Assembly: GCF_001541095.1 (NCBI RefSeq)
Contig: NZ_LMXH01000002.1
Location: 386,671 to 450,670, forward strand
Reading direction: 5' to 3'
Origin: Paenibacillus sp. FJAT-26967
GTDB taxonomy: Bacteria; Bacillota; Bacilli; Paenibacillales; NBRC-103111
DNA length: 64,000 bases
Every line of letters starts with the position of its first letter. Position 1 is the first letter of the stretch. Positions 28,612 through 37,425 of this stretch are shown here, piece after piece. The notes under the pieces are model-generated. The model saw only the letters and a list, made by a program, of their open reading frames with translations, did not search any database and had not been told where the DNA came from. The translations under genes and the position numbers were made by a program.

Positions 28612-30552
28612 ATGAAAAGTGTGAAATATTATTCAAGTAATGACCTAATGTATGGGAATAATCTTGGGAAATGTATAGCTCTAATTGATGATTACGATAC
28701 AGGGTTAAAAGAGGCAAAAGATATTAACGACTTTATTGAACTTTATAATGTTAAAAAGTACTTAGATAATAAAATTTATCTTGTAGAGTGGACACCGGAA
28801 ATTATTGAGCGATTGCAAATGTCAGTGAATAAATACTTTGGAAATATTGCTAGGTTTGTTAAGTCAATTGATAGTACTAGTCTACTAAGTATTTATAGCG
28901 AAGTTAAATTTAATTATAAGAACGATTTTTGGGAACTGTTTGATAAATTGAAAGTGTATGTGGACATTACAGAAGAGTCCTTTCAAAAGTTTATGGATAT
29001 GTCTAAAGTAACGCTGCATGAATTACTAAAGTGCAAAAATATAACAGAATACTTTGGAAAGATTATTAGAGAAAAGATGCTAACTGATACTTTATCTACT
29101 CAAATGCTTTTAGACAAATATGAAATAAAACATCACAGAGAGAAAGACTCAATATATTTTCCTAAAGAATTAAGCAATTTAGATAAAGAAACTATTATCA
29201 ATAACTATATAGATAGTGAAGATCCTAATTTGAATTATCTTCGCCTTATTGCCAATATTCAAAGTAGTAAGGATAAACTTGAAATTTCACCGAAGACTAT
29301 CTTGAGATCAAAAAGGAAGGCAGAAGAACAAGAAAAGGTTTTTTTTGAAGGGAACTCAGGTATACCTATGGAAACGAGTGTTGGTTTTTCCGGGGCTCAA
29401 GATGAAGAAGTTATAATGAGCCATAAAGAACATTCATTATCTATAACTTATAGTTCAAAATGGATTGAAAATAATTCTGATTATGTAACTCTATTAAATA
29501 ATTTCATATATTTATTTGAATTTGTAGATTTACATATGCGGTGTACACTTGTTAATAAAACTAGTGAGATGGGTGTGTTTGAACGTTTTTTATTAACAAC
29601 TTCCCAAAATGCTTATAATATGGGTTTTGCATTTGAACAGAAAAATATTCTATCACTACTCCAAATGGCTGGGTACTATAATCAGTTATTCAGCAATGGC
29701 ATAAGATTAGAGGAAATTATCGAGTGGTTTTTTGAAGAATATCTTCCGAATGAATTTAATGCTCATAACTTCAAAGTGACATTGCCCTCAACAGATTCAA
29801 CCTATCTTGAAAAATGCAATAGTATTATGCCAGGCTTGGAATCAGTTTTAAAGCAATTTGTTCTGTTTGTTGAAGAGGGAAATATTGATTTTGAATTACT
29901 TGAGATACGTTCTGAACATCTTATTTATAAAAACATTCCATCTTTAGTCGATAAAAAGTTTGTCTATGGTGTGGGGCAAGAGTTTGAAACAGTCATTTAT
30001 TTGCTTTTTTCAGATCAGAGTAGTTTAGGCTTTTATGACAAGACAGAAGAATCTTATAGCAATCTTTATGAATTATTGTTAGAAGAAGAACTGAAAATAA
30101 ACGAAGTTCCAGACTATAACCTTTCAAAAATTAAATGGCTCATTGAACGAAATTATCTTTTGATAGATGAAGAAGAGAATATTGTTTTTTATGATGGCCA
30201 TCTTATTGTTATTCTTCATGATTTGTATATGAATGACGTGATAGTTTATTGGAAATATTCTAATCATGGTAGACACATAATAGAAGAACTAAAGAATAGA
30301 AGTTTAATTGAATTTGAGAGTACTCTTTTCTCTAGACCAGAACAGGACTATATAAATTATATTCTTAATAAGTCACAATTTAATAATGGATTAGATTTGA
30401 GGAACCGTTATAGTCATACACAACCTAGAAGCGGAGAGGAGGAAAGGTTACACAATCAAAATTATTTTATTTTCTTGAGATTCTTTATAATTGTACTTGT
30501 AAAAATAAATGATGATTTTTGCACATCTGTTGAAATAAAGAAATTTGTATGA
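28612..30552 (+). CDS. Large uncharacterised protein with C-terminal HEPN-like motif
   Basis: 646 residues from ATG 28612, preceded by AAAGGGG (about 28597-28603); the ATG at 28576 has no ribosome site. I do not recognise the first 580 residues: they are charged, mainly helical-looking and Asn/Lys/Glu-rich. Near the end, GLDLRNRYSHTQ contains an Rx4H motif (about residues 597-602) followed by a hydrophobic helix (FIFLRFFIIVLV). This is the pattern of HEPN domains in many defence ribonucleases and in DUF4209-type proteins. There is no signal peptide. The coding sequence is much richer in A+T than the core genes of the window, which indicates transfer. The next gene starts 164 nt downstream on the same strand. 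A role in defence is an inference from motif and context. Confidence 0.7.
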   Translation: MKSVKYYSSNDLMYGNNLGKCIALIDDYDTGLKEAKDINDFIELYNVKKYLDNKIYLVEWTPEIIERLQMSVNKYFGNIARFVKSIDSTSLLSIYSEVKFNYKNDFWELFDKLKVYVDITEESFQKFMDMSKVTLHELLKCKNITEYFGKIIREKMLTDTLSTQMLLDKYEIKHHREKDSIYFPKELSNLDKETIINNYIDSEDPNLNYLRLIANIQSSKDKLEISPKTILRSKRKAEEQEKVFFEGNSGIPMETSVGFSGAQDEEVIMSHKEHSLSITYSSKWIENNSDYVTLLNNFIYLFEFVDLHMRCTLVNKTSEMGVFERFLLTTSQNAYNMGFAFEQKNILSLLQMAGYYNQLFSNGIRLEEIIEWFFEEYLPNEFNAHNFKVTLPSTDSTYLEKCNSIMPGLESVLKQFVLFVEEGNIDFELLEIRSEHLIYKNIPSLVDKKFVYGVGQEFETVIYLLFSDQSSLGFYDKTEESYSNLYELLLEEELKINEVPDYNLSKIKWLIERNYLLIDEEENIVFYDGHLIVILHDLYMNDVIVYWKYSNHGRHIIEELKNRSLIEFESTLFSRPEQDYINYILNKSQFNNGLDLRNRYSHTQPRSGEEERLHNQNYFIFLRFFIIVLVKINDDFCTSVEIKKFV

Positions 30553-30716
30553 GTATAATGCTTGTTTTATATCATATAGAAATACGATTCTTATTGGATG
30601 GCTGAGAGATATACCAGATGTAATATTTTTATACTGGTAGGAAGATGCATTTACATATTAACGTTCACGGAATATCGAGTACTCAAATATACTATGTTTT
30701 TGTGAGGGGCATAAAA

Positions 30717-31589
30717 ATGGACGTATTTCAAATAAATCAGCAGGACGACAGACCAATAGAACTAACAGTGAAAAATTATGAATACAATACTAGAAAGACA
30801 GATCCTTTTTATGTCGAAGTAAATAAAGTAATGAAGTATTATGCAGTGTGTCCTGCTTGTAAAAACCCTATTATTATTGTTAATCTTTATGTTGATAAAA
30901 CCTTAGATGAGAATAAGAATAAAATGCCAGTACATGCAAAGCATTGCAAGTATAGCGTCACTAATTTAGCTGAGTATAGTCAAGAATCATATGACGATTG
31001 CCCTCTGGGCAATCCGGCCAAATTTGGTGGAAGTTCGAAGCATAGAAGTAAGAATAGGAGTAATGAAATTGTTGGATTAATTAAGAATTATCCGGTGGTA
31101 CTTTATAATGAAATTAGGAGAATTACATGTATTGATTTTACTGAAAAGACGTTCTCAACCATGATCAGTACGTTTATTAAAGCTGAAGGATATTATTATA
31201 AATATATTAACAAATACAATCTTCCTTATGGATTTCTCAATATGCAAAAAAGTATTAGAATTTATAAAAATAAGCTGTACTACTCTCCCTCTAAATCAGA
31301 AATGATTAACAGCATTAATAACAGTGAATTCTTTCAATATAAAGATTATATAATAACTCCAAAATTAAAAGATGGCTTTTATGAAATTGAATTATATTTA
31401 GCTAATCATAAGATTGATTCAGAATATGAGATTGAAACTATTGATTTAATAATTATTGAAAAGTCAAATGGAAAGACAAACGAAGTTTTTAATAAAACTG
31501 TAAAGATCGATATTGAGAGATACATAAATGCAGTTGATAAACACAGGAGAATTAATGGCATAACAGAAGCCATAAAACTAGTTGACTAA
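30717..31589 (+). CDS. Uncharacterised Cys/His-rich protein, partner of the HEPN-like gene
   Basis: 290 residues from ATG 30717, after GAGGGGC at about 7 nt; a longer frame from 30645 lacks a ribosome site. The N-terminal third holds a probable zinc site: CPACKNP, then HAKHCKYS, then DCPLGNP (C-x2-C ... H-x2-H-C ... C). The remainder is Lys/Ile/Asn-rich with no motif I recognise; it has no signal peptide or membrane segment. It is AT-rich like the gene before it and ends the island, followed by a terminator at 31793. The pair could be effector and regulator or sensor. Confidence 0.65.
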   Translation: MDVFQINQQDDRPIELTVKNYEYNTRKTDPFYVEVNKVMKYYAVCPACKNPIIIVNLYVDKTLDENKNKMPVHAKHCKYSVTNLAEYSQESYDDCPLGNPAKFGGSSKHRSKNRSNEIVGLIKNYPVVLYNEIRRITCIDFTEKTFSTMISTFIKAEGYYYKYINKYNLPYGFLNMQKSIRIYKNKLYYSPSKSEMINSINNSEFFQYKDYIITPKLKDGFYEIELYLANHKIDSEYEIETIDLIIIEKSNGKTNEVFNKTVKIDIERYINAVDKHRRINGITEAIKLVD

Positions 31590-31792
31590 TCCTGTCAAGC
31601 AAACTATGATGAAAAAATAGCTGATATCCAAAACCGAGGTTTCGTCGCATTAAAAGTAGACTAGAAGAACACCCGGATATAGATCACGTCTATATGGCGA
31701 TATGCAATATAAGGCTATAACCGTTGTAATATAGAGCGGATCGTCAGTTCAAGGCGACTAGATTTTTCTTATCAACTGTGGCACTTTATACG

Positions 31793-31832
31793 AACCTAGT
31801 CTGCTTCAAGCAGAAGCTGAGCTAGGTTTTTT
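31793..31832 (+). terminator. Terminator of the AT-rich island
   Basis: AACCTAG (31793-31799) pairs with CTAGGTT (31822-31828), with an inner stem CTGCTT/AAGCAG, then a T-run. The rest of 31590-31980 holds no gene I can support. Confidence 0.75.
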
Positions 31833-31983
31833 ACTATGATTAGATGTCCTTGAAGAGGTTCACTTACATAACAGCAAAACGCTAATATATAGTAAATTTG
31901 CTTTCTCTTCTGAGATAAAACGTAACCAATCCCCTCTACAGCCTAGCTATAAATCCCCTTTACACTTCCACTACATTGGGTTA

Positions 31984-32025
31984 CGATATAGTAAAACTTG
32001 CTATGTCGCATTACGATATAGCAAG
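31984..32025 (+). promoter_or_regulatory. Probable PadR operator: three half-sites
   Basis: CGATATAGTAAA (31984-31995), CTTGCTATGTCG (31997-32008) and CGATATAGCAAG (32014-32025) are versions of one sequence. The last two form an inverted repeat with one mismatch and a 5-nt spacer. They lie just ahead of the padR ribosome site (32035), where autorepression would act. Confidence 0.6.
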
Positions 32026-32046
32026 AATGAACTCGAGGTGAGCAAG

Positions 32047-32382
32047 ATGACATCAAAAACCGATCTGATCAAAGGAAGTACCGAAGTTATTCTTCTTTCT
32101 CTACTGGCTGACGAGAACATGTACGGCTATGAGATCGCGCAGCGGATCGAGAGGGAGTCGGAAGGCTATCTCCGTTTCCGGGAGGGAACGCTGTACCCTG
32201 CTCTGAAGAGGCTGGAAACTCAGGGGCTTGTGGAGAGTTACTGGGAAACGTCCAGCGAGGGTCCGAGGCGCAAATACTACAAGATTACCGTGACCGGACA
32301 TAGGGCGCTGAAGGATTTGAGCGGGGAGTGGTCTGCTTTTCAAAAAGTCATGAACCGGTTAGTGGGGGATCGCCATGGGTAA
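32047..32382 (+). CDS. PadR-family transcriptional regulator
   Basis: 111 residues from ATG 32047, with GAGGTG 6 nt before; a GTG at 32038 is the alternative. It is a winged-helix protein of the PadR type: GSTEVILLSLLADENMYGYE, the wing LRFREGTLYPALKRLETQGL, then YWETSSEGPRRKYYKIT. Such small PadR proteins repress their own operon, often with a membrane protein or efflux gene. It overlaps the next gene by 8 nt, and a palindromic operator candidate lies directly upstream. Confidence 0.93.
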   Translation: MTSKTDLIKGSTEVILLSLLADENMYGYEIAQRIERESEGYLRFREGTLYPALKRLETQGLVESYWETSSEGPRRKYYKITVTGHRALKDLSGEWSAFQKVMNRLVGDRHG

Positions 32383-33412
32383 AACGAACAAATTTCCGCT
32401 TGAAAAGTCCTCGTCACACGATATGACATCGCTTAAAACCAAAAGCAACGAAACTGCCTCAAAAGCATTGCAAACAAAGCCTGCTGGCTCTCATGAGCCC
32501 GATGAATCCAATATAGAGGCAGTATTCAACAATGAATGTATTCACTCAGACACCCACATCAAAGACACCCACATCAACCACTTCCGAATCCAACAACACT
32601 ACACATACCCTGCAGTCGAAAACTATTTGAACGAACTGCTGATTCCTTATCCTGCATCAACTGAGGAAAAGGAAGAACTGAAAGAGGAGTGGCGCCAGCA
32701 TCTATGCGAGAGCATACAAAGTCAAATATCGCAGGGAAATACGGAGGAGGAAGCGATCCGGTATGCTCTGCATCAATTCGGCAGTCCGGAGCTGATTCGC
32801 GGCCAAATGCAGCCGCCCGTGCATAAAGCCCTCAAGGAAGCATTTGTATGGCTTCTGGTTCTGATCGGATGTGTGACGGGGCCTTATCTGCTAATCGGAG
32901 CCCGTTTCAGTTTCCTGTTTATTGGAGCGCCGCTCCTTGTGCTGTCTCTTTGTACGCTGCTGTATCATTTCGTTATTCTCAGGTTTCACCATCCGCGTAT
33001 CCAACTGATCGCTACCGCCGTTTGCTATGCCGGATTCCTGCTGTTTGTAATGATAAGGTTCTCGCCCGGCTATTCCGCCGATCAATTATTTACACTGGAT
33101 GTTACTAAATGGGCGGGTTCAGAAGGGCTTTATACCATGTTTGTCATTCATTTGATGTCGGTTAGTATCATCTTGCAGCGTCTTAGAGGAATAAGAATAG
33201 GGACCCGTACGATTTCAAGTTCTCTCTTTGTTTTCTGGACTTTGCTTGTCTTCGGTTTGGGATTGTCGTGGGTGGTCGACAGCGGTGAACTAAGTGTCCT
33301 TATACGCAATGTGATGCTGCTGTATGGTTTCCTTCAGGTGACGGTGAATCCGGGTAAACTTGTCAGCTGGGCGAATAAAGGGAGATACTGGCTGAGACGG
33401 GCGGGGGGTTAA
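32375..33412 (+). CDS. Multi-pass membrane protein, PadR-linked
   Basis: 345 residues. A long polar N-terminus (1-90) leads into a permease-prefix-like helical segment (ENYLNELLIPYPASTEEKEE, EEAIRYALHQFGSPELIRGQ), followed by about six or seven hydrophobic segments (residues about 155-325). The N-terminal 60-residue degenerate stretch is unusual. Proteins of this layout (DUF1700/DUF1048-like prefix) commonly sit behind padR and are controlled by it. The function is unknown, perhaps in antimicrobial stress. The genes overlap by 8 nt, so they are co-translated. Confidence 0.75.
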   Translation: MGKTNKFPLEKSSSHDMTSLKTKSNETASKALQTKPAGSHEPDESNIEAVFNNECIHSDTHIKDTHINHFRIQQHYTYPAVENYLNELLIPYPASTEEKEELKEEWRQHLCESIQSQISQGNTEEEAIRYALHQFGSPELIRGQMQPPVHKALKEAFVWLLVLIGCVTGPYLLIGARFSFLFIGAPLLVLSLCTLLYHFVILRFHHPRIQLIATAVCYAGFLLFVMIRFSPGYSADQLFTLDVTKWAGSEGLYTMFVIHLMSVSIILQRLRGIRIGTRTISSSLFVFWTLLVFGLGLSWVVDSGELSVLIRNVMLLYGFLQVTVNPGKLVSWANKGRYWLRRAGG

Positions 33413-33478
33413 GCGCGGTCTTAATCGGGGACCTGAAACAGAGGCTGTGCATCATCATAATGCTTATCCTTACATAAA

Positions 33479-33515
33479 AAAGGTGACGATTCCAGCAATC
33501 AGAATCGTCACCTTT
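33479..33515. terminator. Bidirectional terminator
   Basis: AAAGGTGACGATT (33479-33491) and AATCGTCACCTTT (33503-33515) are a perfect 13-bp stem. It ends the padR operon. A second hairpin (GACAGGG 33525-33531 with CCCTGTC 33545-33551) lies on the side of the convergent GH18 gene. Confidence 0.8.
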
Positions 33516-33566
33516 CACTTACACGACAGGGCGGCCCGAGGGGCCCCTGTCTATCCTACGATGCTG

Positions 33567-35468
33567 CTACTTCTCCTGCAGCATCATGTTCCACAGCTCG
33601 GGAGTATCGTACCCGAGCCTCCAGGCTGCGACACCGGCGAGGTCATACTTGTGCGCGATCCCAAGTCTCTGTTTGACGGTGTCATGGTCTTCCAGCCAGA
33701 ATACGTGCTTCTGGCCATTCTCGGTGTACTCAACGCGGTACTGCTTAAATTCGTTGTCCCATGTTTTGACGGCTTTTTTCTCCGTCATCAGTTTGGGAAT
33801 ATCTTTAAGCAGGACGGTTTTGTTCGCCACGAGCTTGCCTGCGGCATCGAGCGTCCAATCCCGGACGTAGTACGGGATTCCCATGATGAGCTTATCTCTT
33901 GGTATTCCATAGCTCAAGAATTCTATGACGCCCTGTTCGGCCCAAGGAAGTCCGGATACGGAACCGGGTTCTGTGCTGCCTTTATAGTATTGGTCGTAGG
34001 CCATAATAACGACGTAGTCTACGTAAGAAGCGAGCTTCTCGTGGTCAAAAGCCGTTTTGGCATTCCATTTGATGCTGCCGCGGGGCAGATCAATGGAGAC
34101 GTTCAATTTCTTCTGACGGGCAGCATCTGCGAACTTTTTGACAAAAGCGCTGAAGCGTTCCCTGTCCTTGCCGTCCAGACTTTCAAAATCCAGGTTAAGA
34201 CCGTCCACTTTGAGCTGTGCCGCCTTGTCGACAATCTGCTTGATGAATCGGTCTACGGCACCTTGATCGGCCAGAAATGCGGTTGTAAGCTGTGCATTAA
34301 ACTGGTTGTTGATGAGGGGATAGACGGTGAAACCCTGCTTCTTCAATAATTCCACGGTTGCCGCATCGGATTTGTCGTCGACTTTGCCTGTCGCATCCAT
34401 TAGCTGGAAGTAGGTTGGAGATACGACATCGAGTCCTGTAGTCGCCGCAGCCTGGGCCTGCACAGTGGCGGCAGCGGAGGAGCCTGTCCAACCCCAATAT
34501 TGAAGCTTGCGCAGGTTATCCCAGATCACTTTACGGTCCAGGGTACGAATCGTTGTATTGGAGTAATTTTTGGCATATTCCAGCGCTTTAGGAATGGTAT
34601 TAAAATCCCCGATAAGAGAATTATTCTGCAATACCTGATAATAAGGATAATTGCTCCAGATGATTTTGCCATCGAGTGAGATTTCGCTATGAGCCCAGCG
34701 TGCGGCATAAGCTTGCGCATCGGCGAGAGAGACGAACTCGCTCAGAAACACATCATTCTGGTAGACTTTATAACGAATTTCGCTCTGGTAAATGACTTTG
34801 TTATCGGAGGCGCGGATAATAGAAGAGCCTTTAAGCTGTACGGCTTTGGCAACAGCGTCTTCCAGGTAAGCGAAATTCCAGGAATTATCGGTCGTTGTCC
34901 CTTGATAGACTTGATAGATTCCTTTACCGGCGCGCATCTGTTTCTTATCGGCGTCACTGATGTTGTCCCAGATCCAAGTATTCGAATTGAGATCCAGGAT
35001 ATGAGAATGGCGCCATTTGCGGGCTTCGTTCTTAGCCTCGTCGAGAGTAAGGAACTCCCATCCACTCAGAGTGTTATCTCCTTGATAGACCCGGTATTTG
35101 GGGTAGTTATTCCAAGCCCAGCCGCCGCTTTGCAAATCCCGGACACTGGCATGGCCCCAGCGCCTCGCTTCGGTAATTGCAGCCTCCAGCGTAGAGAATG
35201 TCCATTCGGGCAGGGTCGCATCATACTGAAAAACCTGATAGCGGGGGAAGTTGTTCCATAGCCAGTTGCGGGAAGAAATATCTTCGACATATGAATTTTT
35301 AAATTGCTGGGCATAAGCCTTGGCTTGTTCATAGTCGGACATTTCAACCAGGATTTTGTTGTTCTGGTATACGCGGTATTTGGTAGTTTTGTCTGCTGCT
35401 TGTGCTCCAAGCGGGGTAACAAGACTGACGACGATGGCTCCTGTTAGTATCCAACGCATTGCTTTCAT
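33567..35468 (-). CDS. Secreted GH18-family glycosidase with N-terminal repeats
   Basis: 633 residues with signal peptide MKAMRWILTGAIVVSLVTPL...GAQA. Residues about 28-330 are six imperfect repeats of 45-55 residues, each opening with a YRVYQ-like motif and closing with a W(I/A)W(D/N)N-like motif. They are probably a surface- or wall-binding array. The C-terminal half (about 335-633) is a TIM-barrel glycoside hydrolase 18 with the catalytic DGLNLDFE (about residues 420-428), plus MAYDQYYKGS and AAWRLGYDTPELW. The closest functional match is the spore/cell-wall N-acetylglucosaminidase group (YaaH/YdhD), though chitinase activity is possible. Monocistronic. Confidence 0.88.
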   Translation of the reverse strand: MKAMRWILTGAIVVSLVTPLGAQAADKTTKYRVYQNNKILVEMSDYEQAKAYAQQFKNSYVEDISSRNWLWNNFPRYQVFQYDATLPEWTFSTLEAAITEARRWGHASVRDLQSGGWAWNNYPKYRVYQGDNTLSGWEFLTLDEAKNEARKWRHSHILDLNSNTWIWDNISDADKKQMRAGKGIYQVYQGTTTDNSWNFAYLEDAVAKAVQLKGSSIIRASDNKVIYQSEIRYKVYQNDVFLSEFVSLADAQAYAARWAHSEISLDGKIIWSNYPYYQVLQNNSLIGDFNTIPKALEYAKNYSNTTIRTLDRKVIWDNLRKLQYWGWTGSSAAATVQAQAAATTGLDVVSPTYFQLMDATGKVDDKSDAATVELLKKQGFTVYPLINNQFNAQLTTAFLADQGAVDRFIKQIVDKAAQLKVDGLNLDFESLDGKDRERFSAFVKKFADAARQKKLNVSIDLPRGSIKWNAKTAFDHEKLASYVDYVVIMAYDQYYKGSTEPGSVSGLPWAEQGVIEFLSYGIPRDKLIMGIPYYVRDWTLDAAGKLVANKTVLLKDIPKLMTEKKAVKTWDNEFKQYRVEYTENGQKHVFWLEDHDTVKQRLGIAHKYDLAGVAAWRLGYDTPELWNMMLQEK

Positions 35469-35742
35469 CTATCACGCCTCTTTCTATCAATCTTCCTACT
35501 ATTGGACGCAAAGAACCCCTGTTTAGTTGCGCTTTACAGGCAAAAAGAAGCAAAACAGCTGTTTGCCTGCGGTTTGGCAATACCAAATCGACCTTACCGC
35601 TGTCAATCCAGGGATCGTGCAGCTAGCTGTTACAGGACAAGTGATTGAACTATGCCACAATAATCAAGTTCTAGGGACGCTGCTTGCCACGCAAAAAAAC
35701 CTCCCCGGGAATAATCCCGAGGAGGCTTCTGTCATTAAATAA
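35469..35742. other. Intergenic region without a supported gene
   Basis: Holds the promoter side of the GH18 gene and, at its right end, the terminator of the yxcD-like operon. A 71-codon plus-strand frame here (35527-35742) runs through that terminator and has no ribosome site. Confidence 0.6.
35693..35727 (-). terminator. Terminator of the YxcD-like operon
   Basis: Read on the minus strand, GCCTCCTCGGGA and TCCCGGGGAGG pair around ATTAT and are followed by seven T. It lies directly after the minus-strand stop at 35743. Confidence 0.85.
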
Positions 35743-36018
35743 TTATTCCGAAATGTAAGCCACGATTTCATCTTCAAGCTCTAAGCGGATCTGTTCGCGG
35801 AAAACGCGGATTTGCTGCTGGGCCAGGAACTGCATGAGCGCTTCATGGATATTCGCTTCAATCAGGATCTGGTTGCGTCCTTCAGCAAACACTTCGGCGG
35901 AAAAGCCGAGATCTTCGTCCCACATGAGAACTACTTCTACCTGTGAGGGATTTAACTGTTTGCGCTGCGCCATATTCAGGCATAACGCGTTCGTGATTTC
36001 CTGTTCGTTTAGCTTCAT
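35743..36018 (-). CDS. YxcD-like protein (DUF2653)
   Basis: 91 residues, cytoplasmic, start ATG on the minus strand at 36018. The stretches EVVLMWDEDLGFSAEVFAEG and RNQILIEANIHEAL match the small YxcD/DUF2653 family of Bacillus and relatives, whose function is unknown. It overlaps the upstream membrane protein gene by 4 nt, so the two are translationally coupled and probably act together. Confidence 0.85.
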   Translation of the reverse strand: MKLNEQEITNALCLNMAQRKQLNPSQVEVVLMWDEDLGFSAEVFAEGRNQILIEANIHEALMQFLAQQQIRVFREQIRLELEDEIVAYISE

Positions 36019-36455
36019 GTCAGGTTATGCTTCTCTTTGAGCTTGTTGGCTTTGCGCTTGTCCATGAAGTAAACAACGATACGGCGGATTACCATAACGA
36101 GTACAAGAATAGCAAGCAGGTTAACCATCAATCCAAGGATGTTACCCAGCATGCCCATGCCGCCGAACAGACCGCCGAACAACATGCCGGCGATACCGCC
36201 GATCAGTAGACCTTTCATCAAACCGCCGCTGAAAAAGCCGGGTTTCTTCGTTGCTGCTGTAGTGTTCGCTTTGTTAGTCGAAGATGTATTGGCATCCGAT
36301 TTATTTACGGAGTTATTCGTAGAATTGCTTTTCGGTGCCGAAGGTGTATAAGATTTTTTAGTCGAGCTGTAGGATTTCTTAGCTTCAACTGTACCCGGCA
36401 GTGTCATCGTGAAGGTGAGCATGCAGGCCATAACTAGCAGTAACAATTTCTTCAA
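36015..36455 (-). CDS. Secreted or membrane protein with Gly-rich segment
   Basis: 146 residues. The signal peptide MKKLLLLVMACMLTFTMTLP...VEA is followed by a Ser/Lys/Asn/Thr-rich low-complexity stretch (about 27-72), then a glycine/methionine-rich hydrophobic segment (GGLMKGLLIGGIAGMLFGGL) and a second membrane helix, ending in a basic tail. The layout resembles small Tim44-like or glycine-zipper membrane proteins; no enzyme motif. Coupled to the DUF2653 gene. Confidence 0.8.
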   Translation of the reverse strand: MKKLLLLVMACMLTFTMTLPGTVEAKKSYSSTKKSYTPSAPKSNSTNNSVNKSDANTSSTNKANTTAATKKPGFFSGGLMKGLLIGGIAGMLFGGLFGGMGMLGNILGLMVNLLAILVLVMVIRRIVVYFMDKRKANKLKEKHNLT

Positions 36456-36591
36456 TGTAAGCTTCCCCCTTTAATGTGTGTGCGACAAAGTTATTGTCTG
36501 CGTATATGCTATACGTATAGGAAGCAGCATGGTTTCAATTTTTTTTCGAAACTTGTTAAAATAAATAAAACGCTGTCGGGGAGGACCAGAA

Positions 36592-37146
36592 TTGGAGCAG
36601 TATCCGCAAGCTTATGTCGATTTTTTGGTTCATTTTCACGGGGACCGGGATTTTTTTGAATGCCACGAAGTCTTGGAAGAATATTGGAAAGAAGCAGGCG
36701 CACACCCGCTGGCCGATGCCTATGTAGGTTTGATTCAGCTTGCTGTGGGTCTGTATCATCAGCGGAGAGGGAACCTGGCAGGCGCAGTGAAGATGCTGAG
36801 CGGCTCTCTAAGTTATTTGGAACAAATGCCGAAAGACAAGCTTGGATTGGATCCGGAATTAGTACGGGCTATGATTGAACAAAGATTGCATGAAGTAGAA
36901 AGCAGCGTAGCCAGCTATCAAGATCTGGATCTTCCGATTAATGACCTCGATCTTCTGGAGGAATGCCGGGCGGAATGTCAGGCAAGGGGACTGGAGTGGG
37001 GCAAATCAAGCGACCTGTCTGACAAGCATCTGCTGGATAAGCATAAGCTTAGAGATCGAAGCAATGTTATTCGTGAACGTGCACGACAGCTTGAGTGCAG
37101 GAAGTTGTGCAGAGGGGAAGATGGTTATGGAGAAGCCAAACGGTAA
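36592..37146 (+). CDS. DUF309 family protein
   Basis: 184 residues from TTG 36592, with GGGGAGGA about 8 nt upstream; no ATG with a ribosome site is near. The N-terminal 110 residues carry the DUF309 signature: HGDRDFFECHEVLEEYWKEA, then YVGLIQLAVGLYHQRRGN, a helical bundle with conserved H, E and W. The C-terminal 70 residues are charged and poorly conserved. The function is unknown. A gap of about 280 nt with no gene follows. Confidence 0.88.
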   Translation: MEQYPQAYVDFLVHFHGDRDFFECHEVLEEYWKEAGAHPLADAYVGLIQLAVGLYHQRRGNLAGAVKMLSGSLSYLEQMPKDKLGLDPELVRAMIEQRLHEVESSVASYQDLDLPINDLDLLEECRAECQARGLEWGKSSDLSDKHLLDKHKLRDRSNVIRERARQLECRKLCRGEDGYGEAKR

Positions 37147-37383
37147 GAATGAAATTCATTCAAAGACAGGCTGTGAATGACTAGGTTTATTTCTCCCAAA
37201 TCAGCTGACATTGCCCGGCTTATTGTGCGGCAAGCAGTTCCTCAGGTTATTACAGGGGTGAGGGTTTGCGGCTTGATTATACATGAATAATATTTGGAGA
37301 TTTGAATTGTGAAGAAATGATTATAAATGGTAAAAAAATCCATTCAATTAATAATTGTATTCTCGCGCATTCTCTACTAGCAT

Positions 37384-37401
37384 AGGAGGTGCACCTATAA
37401 C
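37384..37401. promoter_or_regulatory. Palindrome upstream of MFS gene
   Basis: AGGTGCACCT is a perfect 10-bp palindrome within ATAGGAGGTGCACCTAT, some 30 nt before the MFS start. It could be an operator. It also contains an AGGAGG core, but no start codon follows at the right spacing. Confidence 0.35.
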
Positions 37402-37425
37402 CTGATACCAGGAGTGAGTCCTCTT

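Noticed and set aside
33447-34349. 300-residue plus-strand frame opposite the GH18 gene
   Set aside because: Antisense to a well-supported gene with signal peptide and catalytic motif; no ribosome site or known domain.
35527-35742. 71-codon plus-strand gene
   Set aside because: Runs through the minus-strand terminator, with no ribosome site or similarity.
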